64,000 bases of DNA from Gammaproteobacteria bacterium (GTDB lineage Bacteria; Pseudomonadota; Gammaproteobacteria; Pseudomonadales; Azotimanducaceae), in contig JAAXKB010000039.1 of assembly GCA_012269545.1 (NCBI GenBank), positions 91,670-155,669 on the forward strand, written 5' to 3'. The notes under the pieces are model-generated. The model saw only the letters and a program-made list of their open reading frames with translations. It did not search any database and was not told the origin of the DNA. A program made the translations under genes and the position numbers. Numbering within the stretch: position 1 is the first letter of the stretch; every line of letters begins with the position of its first letter. Of this stretch, positions 47,074-54,888 are shown piece after piece.

Positions 47074-48879
47074 TTACGCCTTGATCATCCGTTTAATACT
47101 GTTTGCTACTCGGCCCGGATCATCCGCGGCCAACATTCGTAACACTGCAACTTTGTCATCGTAGCTGTTCGCCGTATCTAGCATATCCAATGGAATAGAT
47201 GATTTCTTCGGCTTCAGCTTTGCTTTAATTTCTTCTAGGGTTTCGCCCTCGCCAAGTTTGATCATTTGCAAATCTTGATCCGACAACTCCCCGTCCACCG
47301 AAGCGAGCGGTATATCAAGGTCGTCAGAAACTGGCATGTTGGCTCGAATAATCGGACGCGCCACAAAAATCAGGATTAACAAGATCAGCACCAAGCTCGA
47401 TCCGTATTTGATCAAGTCCACAATGCTGCTGTCTTCCCACCAAGGGATATTTGGCACAACGTCCACAGGCACGGCAAAACTCGACGGTACGACGGCAACA
47501 GTATCGCCTCGGCTCTCACTGAAACCCACCACTCCTTTGACAACTTCAGTCAAACGAGCAAGCTCTTCCGGGCTGATACCCGACTCACCATCTTCCGTTG
47601 GGGATATGTAGGCATCCTGATTGATGACGACGGCTACAGACACTCGGTCAATGCTACCCACCTGTTGTTTAACATAGCGGATCTCGCGGTCAATCTCATA
47701 GTTTCGTGTCGTTGATGAACTCGAGACTCCACTGCTACTAGACGATGACTGCTCGGGCAAATTACCGGTTTGAGCAAAATCCGGAGCTGCAGGCGGCTGA
47801 TTGGAGAAACTCCCCGGCAGGCCCGAGGCGCCGATTGCCGATTCTTGCTCAAAATCTAAAGACTCTGACCGTGTGCGGGGCCCCAGGCCCGCTTTGTCGA
47901 ATTCTTCATAAGTGGTTTCGACTTCGGTGAAGTCAAGGGTTACGTCCACCTCGGATCGCACGTTACCCATACCAACAATCGAAGCCAGGATTTGCTCGAT
48001 ACGCCGGTTGTAAGACATTTCTAACGACCGTTTGTGTTCCGCTTGGGCAGTCGTCAATGTCATCGCATTGTCTCCTTCCGAGTCCGTCAGCAAAGCACCG
48101 GTATTGTCCACGACAGACACATTTTCCGAGGGCAAATAAGGCACGCTTGAGGACACCAAATGAACGATCGCGCGAATTTGCGACTGCGTTACAACACGCC
48201 CGGGATGGGGAACGACCACCACCGACGCCTTGGCTGGCGTCTGATTCCGTACAAACACACTCTGCTGGGGTTCTGCCAAGTGCACGCGTGCGCCGCGAAT
48301 CGTGGCAATTTCTGTAATGGACTTGGCTAGCTCCGTTTCCATCGCCGCCCGATAACTCACCTGCTCCATAAATCGGCTGGTGGTCATAGAGCCCTGCTCC
48401 AACAAATTTTCAAATCCACCAGCGGTAGCACTGCGCGGAATATCTTGGGAAGCAAGTAATATGCGTGCCTCGTGATAACGCTCGTCAGCTACCTGTAGAG
48501 CGCCCGTCGTTACGTCTATACGCGGCGCAAAACCGGCTGCATCCAGCGCATCTTTCGCTTGCTGGCGATCGGACTCAGACATTCCGGGATAAACAGACCG
48601 GTAGGTCGGGGCGGAAACCCAAAGGTAGAGCAAAATGCAAATCGCCAGGGCCAGAGAGCCGATGATATAGGGCAGCACTCTCTGAACATCTGGGTTATTC
48701 ATAAAACCCAGCGGGCCCGTCTCAAGAGCTCCGTCATCCATGGCATCTGGGCCGAGGTTGTCCATCAACCCTTCGGCGTTGCCAATCGGAGCCGCGGGCA
48801 CATCAGTCCGCGCGGCTAAGGGTCCGCCATTAGAGGGTGCTAAAGCCTGTTGATTCGAATCTAGTGTTGCTTCTGCCAT
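47074..48879 (-). CDS. fliF: Flagellar MS-ring protein FliF
   Basis: FliF builds the MS ring in the inner membrane. Two membrane helices flank a large periplasmic region: the first at about residues 70-90 (VLPYIIGSLALAICILLYLW), the second near 500-520 (SSLVLILLILIFVARPII). The ring-building motif SVYPGMSESDRQQAKDALDAAGF and the Ser-rich loop around residue 380 are typical. The C-terminal tail binds FliG. Length 601 aa. Confidence 0.96.
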   Translation of the reverse strand: MAEATLDSNQQALAPSNGGPLAARTDVPAAPIGNAEGLMDNLGPDAMDDGALETGPLGFMNNPDVQRVLPYIIGSLALAICILLYLWVSAPTYRSVYPGMSESDRQQAKDALDAAGFAPRIDVTTGALQVADERYHEARILLASQDIPRSATAGGFENLLEQGSMTTSRFMEQVSYRAAMETELAKSITEIATIRGARVHLAEPQQSVFVRNQTPAKASVVVVPHPGRVVTQSQIRAIVHLVSSSVPYLPSENVSVVDNTGALLTDSEGDNAMTLTTAQAEHKRSLEMSYNRRIEQILASIVGMGNVRSEVDVTLDFTEVETTYEEFDKAGLGPRTRSESLDFEQESAIGASGLPGSFSNQPPAAPDFAQTGNLPEQSSSSSSGVSSSSTTRNYEIDREIRYVKQQVGSIDRVSVAVVINQDAYISPTEDGESGISPEELARLTEVVKGVVGFSESRGDTVAVVPSSFAVPVDVVPNIPWWEDSSIVDLIKYGSSLVLILLILIFVARPIIRANMPVSDDLDIPLASVDGELSDQDLQMIKLGEGETLEEIKAKLKPKKSSIPLDMLDTANSYDDKVAVLRMLAADDPGRVANSIKRMIKA

Positions 48880-48921
48880 GAGTTTCTCTTTAGTCCGCGT
48901 TCACGGTGTCGACTGCGATCG

Positions 48922-49293
48922 TTAGACCGGCATGTTCATGATGTCTTCGTACGCACGAATGAGTTTGTTGCGTACCTGCAGTGTCGCTTCAAAACCGATA
49001 GATGCCTTTTGCATAGAGAGCACCACATCGGTGAGGGGAATGTCTTCGCCGCGCTCATAGGCGTTCTTTAACTCTGCACTTGCCTGCTGGACGTCATTGA
49101 CATCGTTGAAAGCGTCGACCATGTAGGTTGCAAAGTTCCCCTTGGCCGGTTCGTTGACCTGACCAATACCGCCAACGCCCGAGGCATCACTGCGGATCAA
49201 ATCCGCCCGATTGCTCGGCACACCTTGATGCGCGCGAATCTGACTCAACAAATCTGCGACCTGATTTTGATAGTGGGTATTTACGCTGCTCAT
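48922..49293 (-). CDS. fliE: Flagellar hook-basal body protein FliE
   Basis: FliE joins the MS ring to the rod. The C-terminal half carries the signature DVVLSMQKASIGFEATLQVRNKLIRAYEDIMNMPV. Length 123 aa. It starts only 3 nt after the flrC-like stop, so it must be transcribed with or from within that gene, unlike many relatives where fliE has its own promoter. Confidence 0.96.
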   Translation of the reverse strand: MSSVNTHYQNQVADLLSQIRAHQGVPSNRADLIRSDASGVGGIGQVNEPAKGNFATYMVDAFNDVNDVQQASAELKNAYERGEDIPLTDVVLSMQKASIGFEATLQVRNKLIRAYEDIMNMPV

Positions 49294-49296
49294 GAT

Positions 49297-50784
49297 CTAT
49301 GCCGAGCGTCGCTTCGGAATCTGGATACCCCGTTCGCGCATCCGCGCAATCTTGTAGCGTAGCGTTCGCTGACTGATGCCGAGCATGTCAGCTGCTTCTT
49401 GTCGCGTACGGGTATTCTTGATGGTATCGACAATGATGCGGAATTCGTTCGCATCCATTGCGCCCTGCAGACCTGCGGAACTCTCGCTCCCTTCGTCTCC
49501 GGATTCGTAAAAAGCACTCTGAGCGCCCAAATGAGCGGTGAATGGATTGGTCGGCGCACCCTGAGCATCACGCCATCGCTCACGCTGGACACTGGCCGGT
49601 TCAAAGGCATGAACATTGTCCATTGGCGCGGGCTCCCGAGCGTACAGCTCGTGATCTGCGGGCTCATCGAATACCAAGTGATTGCCTGCAATGACACCGT
49701 CGTTGCTCAGCACGATGGCGCGCTGAACGACATTTTCAAGTTCACGGACATTACCGGGCCAGGCGTAAGCCAAAAGCTTCGCCGCTGCCTCGGGGGACAA
49801 CTGAAGCGCACGGTCTTCACGGCCGTGTTTGACCAAAAAGTAGTTAGCGAGAGGCAGAACATCGTCCAGACGGGCAGATAAACCCGGCACGTTGATACGA
49901 AATGTGCTCACCCTGAAGTACAGATCTTCGCGGAAGTAGCCGGCACGAATACCTGCGCGCAAATCTCGATTTGTTGCCGCAACAATGCGCACATCGACCC
50001 GCTGGGTTTCTGAGCTACCCACTGGCAAGACTTCTTTTTCTTGAATGGCTCGAAGCAGTTTTGCCTGTAGCGGCAGCGTAAGCTCACCAATTTCGTCAAG
50101 AAACAAGGTGCCGCCCTGGGCCTGAGTAAAAAACCCCTCGGTACTGCGAGTCGCACCGGTAAACGCTCCTTTGGCGTGCCCGAACAGCAAGCTTTCGGCC
50201 AAGGCCTCGGGTAACGCAGCGCAATTCACCGGCACAAAGGGGCCATCTCGGCGGGGTGAAAAATCATGCGTTAACCGGGCCAAGACCTCCTTACCCGAGC
50301 CCGTGGGCCCGTACATCAGTGCGGTAACCTCCGCCGCTCCAACTCGCTCGACCAATGCCAGCAGATGTTGACTGGTTTCATCAACGAAGACGTAAGAATC
50401 GTTTTTCAATAAACGCAGCCTTGCTAAACCGGCGATTTTTTCCCATTTCGCTTGTTGATCGGAACCGTCGGCGATCACATCATCGACCCCACACTTGATG
50501 GCCTCGACGGTGCTTTCTACGTCCGATGGATCAACCCGTAGCACTAGGTAAATCTTCGCACCATAGTGCTGCTTGAGCGTTCGAATCATTTGAATGTCCG
50601 GTAACTCCCGCCGATGCATACAAAGCACACAGGGGCCGAAGCCATTACTCTCTACGTATTGAGCGACTGCGGCTGCCCCCATCGTCCGAGGACTAAATCC
50701 TGCTCGAGTCAAAATCCCCATCACATTGGCATCCATTGGCGAGGATTCATCCCAAATCAGGTCTATCGGGTGTTCTTGATACAT
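49297..50784 (-). CDS. flrC: Sigma-54 dependent flagellar activator, FlrC/FleR-like, with degenerate receiver domain
   Basis: A class III-type flagellar activator. Residues about 5-115 keep the outline of a receiver domain, but the phospho-acceptor region reads GPCVLCMHRRELPD with no Asp, the Thr/Ser position is in LVLRVD and the Lys position in DDVIADGS. The AAA+ core is intact: Walker A GPTGSGKE, GAFTGA for sigma-54 contact, and LFLDEIGELTL. The C-terminal Fis-type helix reads EAADMLGISQRTLRYKIARMRERGI. The ATG at 50784 is preferred to the GTG three codons upstream. No FleS/FlrB kinase gene is adjacent. Confidence 0.9.
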   Translation of the reverse strand: MYQEHPIDLIWDESSPMDANVMGILTRAGFSPRTMGAAAVAQYVESNGFGPCVLCMHRRELPDIQMIRTLKQHYGAKIYLVLRVDPSDVESTVEAIKCGVDDVIADGSDQQAKWEKIAGLARLRLLKNDSYVFVDETSQHLLALVERVGAAEVTALMYGPTGSGKEVLARLTHDFSPRRDGPFVPVNCAALPEALAESLLFGHAKGAFTGATRSTEGFFTQAQGGTLFLDEIGELTLPLQAKLLRAIQEKEVLPVGSSETQRVDVRIVAATNRDLRAGIRAGYFREDLYFRVSTFRINVPGLSARLDDVLPLANYFLVKHGREDRALQLSPEAAAKLLAYAWPGNVRELENVVQRAIVLSNDGVIAGNHLVFDEPADHELYAREPAPMDNVHAFEPASVQRERWRDAQGAPTNPFTAHLGAQSAFYESGDEGSESSAGLQGAMDANEFRIIVDTIKNTRTRQEAADMLGISQRTLRYKIARMRERGIQIPKRRSA

Positions 50785-50823
50785 AGTCTTCACATCGCAT
50801 TAGTTCTTTGATGCAGACTGGAA

Positions 50824-50839
50824 AGCAAAAGGTGTGCCA
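50824..50839 (-). promoter_or_regulatory. Sigma-54 promoter of the flrC-fliEFGHIJ unit
   Basis: Minus strand TGGCAC-ACCTT-TTGCT is a full -24/-12 match. Transcription should start about 30 nt before the flrC ATG. Confidence 0.9.
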
Positions 50840-50862
50840 GATTTTATTGTCAATAAAATCAA
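50840..50862. promoter_or_regulatory. Palindromic candidate FleQ-type enhancer site
   Basis: GATTTTATTG-T-CAATAAAATC is a perfect 10-bp inverted repeat abutting the -24 box of the flrC promoter. It contains GTCAATAAA, which matches the first nine bases of the FleQ consensus GTCAATAAATTGAC as I recall it. A site this close to the promoter is unusual for an enhancer but fits FleQ, which can act from near positions. Confidence 0.5.
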
Positions 50863-51004
50863 TGCCTTATGGATTAGTGGCGGTTTTTTGCCACCCCTAG
50901 GCCCAAGAGTTGCCGGTGCGCCGAGCGGCGTTGTCGTATTTTTGACAACGTGGATTTATCGAGACAGCAGTACCCCTATCAGTCCCCAAGAGCCTGAAAA
51001 CTGG

Positions 51005-52099
51005 CTAGGCGGCGTGCATTTTCAGATTATATTTTTTGATTCTTTCAATAAGCGTCGTCCGCTGCATACGCAATAGCTTTGCGCAGCGAGAGACGTTTCC
51101 GTCGGACTCCTGCAAGGCACGTTCAATAAGATCTTGTTCGATATCACTGAGCATGCCCTTCAACGATTGCCCGCGCTGACGGAAATCCTCGAAACCCTGA
51201 GCGTGCATGACAATGGACTCGACGTCGCTCTCCGACTCTACTACTCCTCCATCGCTGGCAGCCGATGAGTCGTCTTGCGTCATTAAGTCAAACAGTGATC
51301 CTTGATCGCTGTCCGTCGTTTCTGTCACCAACTCTGCCATACCCGCTGGCAACATAGAGGGAGCCACATGATTCATGTGCAGCGTTTGACCCGGATAAAG
51401 TACGGACAAACGGTGAATCATGTTGGATAGTTCCCGGACGTTACCGGGCCATTCGTAACGCTGCATAATGTCCAGAAAGCCATCAGTGAACTCGATCGCT
51501 GAGGTGTCTTGATCGGCAAAGAGCTTGGCGAAGTGCCGGATGAGGGCTGGGAGTTCATCGCGGCGACTGCGCAGTGGTTGCACCTGCAAGGGTACGACGT
51601 TTAATCGATAATACAGGTCGGCACGAAACCTTCCGGCCTTGATTTCCTCTTCCAACACGCGGTGAGTCGCGGCAACAACCCGAATATCAATACTTTGGGG
51701 CCGATTAGATCCCACCGGCAAAACCACCTTCTCCTGCAATACCCGCAACAATTTGACCTGCATGGTCATGGGCATGTCGCCAATCTCATCGAGAAAAAGA
51801 GTGCCGCCGTCTGCCGCAGCCACCTTGCCTATATGATCGGCAATGGCGCCAGTAAAAGCGCCTTTCTTATGACCAAACAGTTCGCTTTCCATAAGCTCAG
51901 AAGGGATCGCGCCGCAATTCACCGCAATGAAGGGTCGACCGGATCGATCAGACTGCTCGTGGATCGCTTGAGCAACAAGCTCCTTACCCGCACCACTTTC
52001 GCCATTAATCAACACGCTTGCCGCCGTAGGGGCAATGGAGCGAATCAGCTGTAACAGCTGTCGCGTATGCGGGCTTTCTCCAACAATGGCCTGTGTCAC
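51005..52099 (-). CDS. fleQ: FleQ/FlrA-like sigma-54 activator lacking the N-terminal domain
   Basis: The presumed flagellar master regulator. It consists only of an AAA+ core (Walker A GESGAGKE, KKGAFTGAIAD, LFLDEIGDMPM, and YEWPGNVRELSNMI) and a C-terminal Fis-type helix-turn-helix (RCAKLLRMQRTTLIERIKKYNL) of FleQ type. The about 130-residue N-terminal domain of FleQ is absent: the initiator is GTG at 52099, with an in-frame TGA a few codons upstream. The FleQ arginines reported to bind c-di-GMP are missing (the LFRS segment is absent; VVARN is replaced by LVAQA). 364 aa against about 490 in Pseudomonas. Confidence 0.85.
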   Translation of the reverse strand: MTQAIVGESPHTRQLLQLIRSIAPTAASVLINGESGAGKELVAQAIHEQSDRSGRPFIAVNCGAIPSELMESELFGHKKGAFTGAIADHIGKVAAADGGTLFLDEIGDMPMTMQVKLLRVLQEKVVLPVGSNRPQSIDIRVVAATHRVLEEEIKAGRFRADLYYRLNVVPLQVQPLRSRRDELPALIRHFAKLFADQDTSAIEFTDGFLDIMQRYEWPGNVRELSNMIHRLSVLYPGQTLHMNHVAPSMLPAGMAELVTETTDSDQGSLFDLMTQDDSSAASDGGVVESESDVESIVMHAQGFEDFRQRGQSLKGMLSDIEQDLIERALQESDGNVSRCAKLLRMQRTTLIERIKKYNLKMHAA

Positions 52100-52192
52100 T
52101 GGAAAGGACCGTAAAACTCAGTTTGTCAACTTTAGCGCAACGAAATTCCCTTGGCGAGATCAGGTTAGTTGGGGCAATCGGCTGCCACTGAA

Positions 52193-52217
52193 CCGATTAA
52201 TCGGCACATAAGTGCCG
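52193..52217. promoter_or_regulatory. Two overlapping palindromes upstream of the fleQ-like gene
   Basis: The 12-bp perfect palindrome CCGATTAATCGG overlaps the inverted repeat CGGCAC-ATAA-GTGCCG. They lie about 95-120 bp upstream of the fleQ-like start. They look like protein-binding sites or a hairpin in the leader; the binding factor is unknown. Confidence 0.45.
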
Positions 52218-52321
52218 CTCGAATGGTCTATCTTCATACGTGCTGTGCTGAGATCTATTGTTTAATCCATCAAAACACCAGAAAATAGCGGTTCTTTGTT
52301 AACCACCCTCATCAACAGGCT

Positions 52322-52337
52322 TGGCACGTATATTGCT
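52322..52337 (+). promoter_or_regulatory. Sigma-54 promoter of fliD
   Basis: TGGCAC-GTATA-TTGCT matches the -24/-12 consensus in full. The predicted start is about 170 nt before the fliD ATG, a long leader. Confidence 0.85.
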
Positions 52338-52518
52338 AAACATTTTGCGAAGCGGTTCAGCCAAGCCTTTACAAATGTGGTTTGACTCATTGCTAAAGCG
52401 GCGCAGGATATGCGTTGTGTACCTTTAAGGTATTTTTTACTCAAAATTCCTCAAGTTTTTCTCGGCACGACCGATTTGCTTGATGAGAAGAAGACTTTTC
52501 TGCAGAAGATAGTGCGAT

Positions 52519-53895
52519 ATGGCCAGCATTGACTACGTTCAAGCCCTCGGCGCCGGAGCCGGTTTTGACACGAAAAAAATCGTGGAAGCACTGGTGAATG
52601 CAGAAAGGGCACCTGCCGAAGCACGGATCCAATCCAAGATTGCAGAATCCGATTCGAAAATTAGCGGCTTGGGTCAAGCGGTATCCATTCTGAACGTCGT
52701 CAAAGACGCAGCGCTGCGGCTTAACGATGCGAAAGACTTTAAGACGTTTGCCGTCAGCAATAGCCAAACATCAGCTTTCAGCGCCTCGTCAACGACATCA
52801 GCTCGTGCGGGTTCGAACAACATAACCGTAAGCCAGATCGCGCAAGAGCAGCGCAGCGTATCCAATGGATTTGCATCTGAGACCGCTGCCTTCAGCGACA
52901 ACAGCATCACCCTGTCCCTCTCTGTCGGTTCGACGTCTGCAACAACAACGGATATCACCGTTGCCGATGCCAGTCTGCAAGGTGCTGTCAGCGCGATCAA
53001 CGCTGCAGATCTCGGTGTAACGGCCGAAATCGTAGATACCGGAATCGATGGGGATCGATACCGTATTCAGCTCATCGGTGAAACAGGAGCCGATCAAGCT
53101 TTTTCACTAACATCGGATGACGACTCGATCAGCTTCTCTTCGGTCCAATCGGCAACCGACGCTCAACTCAATGTCAATGGTATCGAATTTACCCGATCCT
53201 CTAATGTCATCGACGATGTGTTGACCGGCGTCTCACTGACGTTAAATACCGTGACCGATGGCGCCGCTAACCTCAACATCAGCCAAGATAACGCTCAGGC
53301 TAGGGCCAATATCGTCGATTTTGTCACCATCTATAATGAAGCGCAGCGCCAGCTTAAAGATCTGGCTAACTCCAGTAATGATGGTGCGCTAGCCGGCGAC
53401 AGTATCTTTCGCTCACTAACGTCGTCGCTTCGCAACATTATTTTGGGCAGCTCGTCCTCTGGCAGCGGTGATATCTCAAGTCTTTCTGATATGGGCATCA
53501 GCGTTGCCAGATCAGGCGAACTCGCGGTTGATGACACAAAACTGGATGATGTTTTAGCCAACAATTACGCTGATGTGATTCAAATGTTCAGCGCCAATAC
53601 GGACGATCAAGCCACCTCCAGCACCGACGTTGCCGGTTTAGCGGGCGACATCAATAAACTGATCTCTGAAGCCACGGAATCCGACAGCTACCTCGTAACG
53701 CAACAAGCGACGCTCACAACTGCGAACAGCGAACGTCAAGAGGAGCTTGCAGACCTTGCAGAGCGTATGGAGCGCGTCGAGGAGCGCTACAACCGACAGT
53801 TCTTGGCGATGCAGCAGATCATCGACCAAATGAATTCGACCAGGGAGAGCATGGAAAACAGCTTCGCTAACCTACCATTCTCCAACAAGGACTAA
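52519..53895 (+). CDS. fliD: Flagellar filament cap protein FliD
   Basis: FliD caps the filament and folds flagellin as it emerges. The N-terminal FliD domain (GAGAGFDTKKIVEALVNAERAPAEARI) and the C-terminal coiled-coil (ERQEELADLAERMERVEERYNRQFLAMQQIIDQMNS) are typical. Length 458 aa. It is divergent from the fleQ-like gene and upstream of the flagellins; fliS, usually next to fliD, is about 8 kb away here. Confidence 0.95.
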   Translation: MASIDYVQALGAGAGFDTKKIVEALVNAERAPAEARIQSKIAESDSKISGLGQAVSILNVVKDAALRLNDAKDFKTFAVSNSQTSAFSASSTTSARAGSNNITVSQIAQEQRSVSNGFASETAAFSDNSITLSLSVGSTSATTTDITVADASLQGAVSAINAADLGVTAEIVDTGIDGDRYRIQLIGETGADQAFSLTSDDDSISFSSVQSATDAQLNVNGIEFTRSSNVIDDVLTGVSLTLNTVTDGAANLNISQDNAQARANIVDFVTIYNEAQRQLKDLANSSNDGALAGDSIFRSLTSSLRNIILGSSSSGSGDISSLSDMGISVARSGELAVDDTKLDDVLANNYADVIQMFSANTDDQATSSTDVAGLAGDINKLISEATESDSYLVTQQATLTTANSERQEELADLAERMERVEERYNRQFLAMQQIIDQMNSTRESMENSFANLPFSNKD

Positions 53896-53935
53896 TAAGC
53901 TCAACGGCTTGTCCGATTGGTACGGCACGCACGTT

Positions 53936-54223
53936 ATGGCTCAATCTCAAAAACCCGTTTGCACGGTCTGCATTCGCATACGATGGTTTCTTCTTTTCGC
54001 TGTACCCTTGGTACTGCTGATGGGCACCCAAACCGACATGCAACCTCCGGAAATACCCCTGCATGAGATCGTAGCGCAGTTCATTCTGCTAGCACTGATC
54101 ATAGTACTTGGCTGGCGTATTGTTGAGTACCGCAATGAGCGGAAGGCGGTGACTAGGCTACTTGAACAAAAGCGGCAGCGTGAGGCGCGCGCGTCGAACC
54201 TAGACGTGACCAACGAAGACTAG
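53936..54223 (+). CDS. Hypothetical small membrane protein after fliD
   Basis: A 95-aa protein with two hydrophobic segments (WFLLFAVPLVLLMG and IVAQFILLALIIVLGW) and a basic C-terminal tail rich in Arg/Glu. I do not recognise it and it does not resemble FliT. The ATG at 53936 is chosen over the track's TTG at 53909. Its place 40 nt after fliD suggests co-transcription, but the coding status is not certain. Confidence 0.6.
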   Translation: MAQSQKPVCTVCIRIRWFLLFAVPLVLLMGTQTDMQPPEIPLHEIVAQFILLALIIVLGWRIVEYRNERKAVTRLLEQKRQREARASNLDVTNED

Positions 54224-54888
54224 CTCGGCCCGCGTATTTTGGATGAATCCTACGAGTTACATGGCTATTTGATGCGCACAGACGTGCCGTTTCTCAGCAA
54301 GAAGTACCACCACCCGCACAAAGACTGATTCCCAGACTGCCTCATTGGTGATGCCGGCACTTGAGCTGCGCAACTGATTAGACGCCAACCGTGTTCACTG
54401 CATGCGCGCGTTCATTTCTTTATCTCTTTACGCCCAACGGTATTCTCCCGAATCGAAATCGCTTTTCCAATCAGCTACCACGACTTCACTTCGCGGCTCT
54501 GGAGATTTGCAGACAGATCCAGCGGCAATTGCAATCCACAAACCGGCAACACCGGGACTCGGAACGGAAAGCGGTTGCCGCCCAAGGGACCGGCACGAAT
54601 TGCTGAAGAAAAAAAAGTTCATTTTTTTTTACCTCACGGCTTTGCCGCTTTTTGTCTTCATTACCCAGTTTTTAACGTTTTTTCGGCGATCGGTTGCCGC
54701 TTTGGCCGCCGGAAAATCCTATTGCCGGCAGCCGCCTGCCACAGGAAAACGGTTTTTATTCGTTGCGTTTTTAAGCGCCCTAAAGAAGGGAATTTGCGGC
54801 CCGACTTAGTTTCTGTCGCAAGAAGCGATTCGCGGTTGGTTCGCAAGGGCCCCGCTTACGCAACAGTAACTTAGAAAGGAGAAGACTT
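54224..54888. other. Long leader region of flagellin A
   Basis: A 665-bp gap with no gene I believe. It holds repeated TTGCCG/CGGCAA motifs (54523, 54544, 54575, 54642, 54694, 54722), T-rich runs, and the sigma-28 promoter at 54781-54807. The track ORFs at 54402-54809 and 54575-54874 look random. Confidence 0.7.
54781..54807 (+). promoter_or_regulatory. Sigma-28 (FliA) promoter of flagellin A
   Basis: TAAAG with a 15-nt spacer after TAAA and CCCGACTT at -10. It matches the local consensus CTAAAG-N14-CCCGA seen before all four flagellins. The predicted leader is about 75 nt. Confidence 0.85.

Larger units (their letters stand above)
52100..52518. other. Divergent control region between the fleQ-like gene and fliD
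   Basis: A 419-bp AT-richer region without a gene. It holds the palindromes at 52193-52217, a sigma-54 promoter for fliD at 52322-52337, and a long predicted fliD leader. No clear sigma-70 promoter for the fleQ-like gene could be picked by eye, nor a strong ribosome-binding site before its GTG. Confidence 0.7.

Noticed and set aside
52173-52187. Sigma-54-like sequence TGGCAGCCGATTGCC on the minus strand before the fleQ-like gene
   Set aside because: The GG-to-GC spacing is 9 nt rather than 10, and the -24 box has a mismatch; not credible beside the four perfect promoters.
52379-52394. Second TTGCTAAA-containing sigma-54 candidate before fliD
   Set aside because: Spacing between GG and GC is 11 nt; only the 52322 site is canonical.
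54402-54809. ORF of 135 aa before flagellin A (and overlapping ORF 54575-54874)
   Set aside because: It covers the sigma-28 promoter and T-rich repeats, the composition is unlike a protein, and another frame is equally open.
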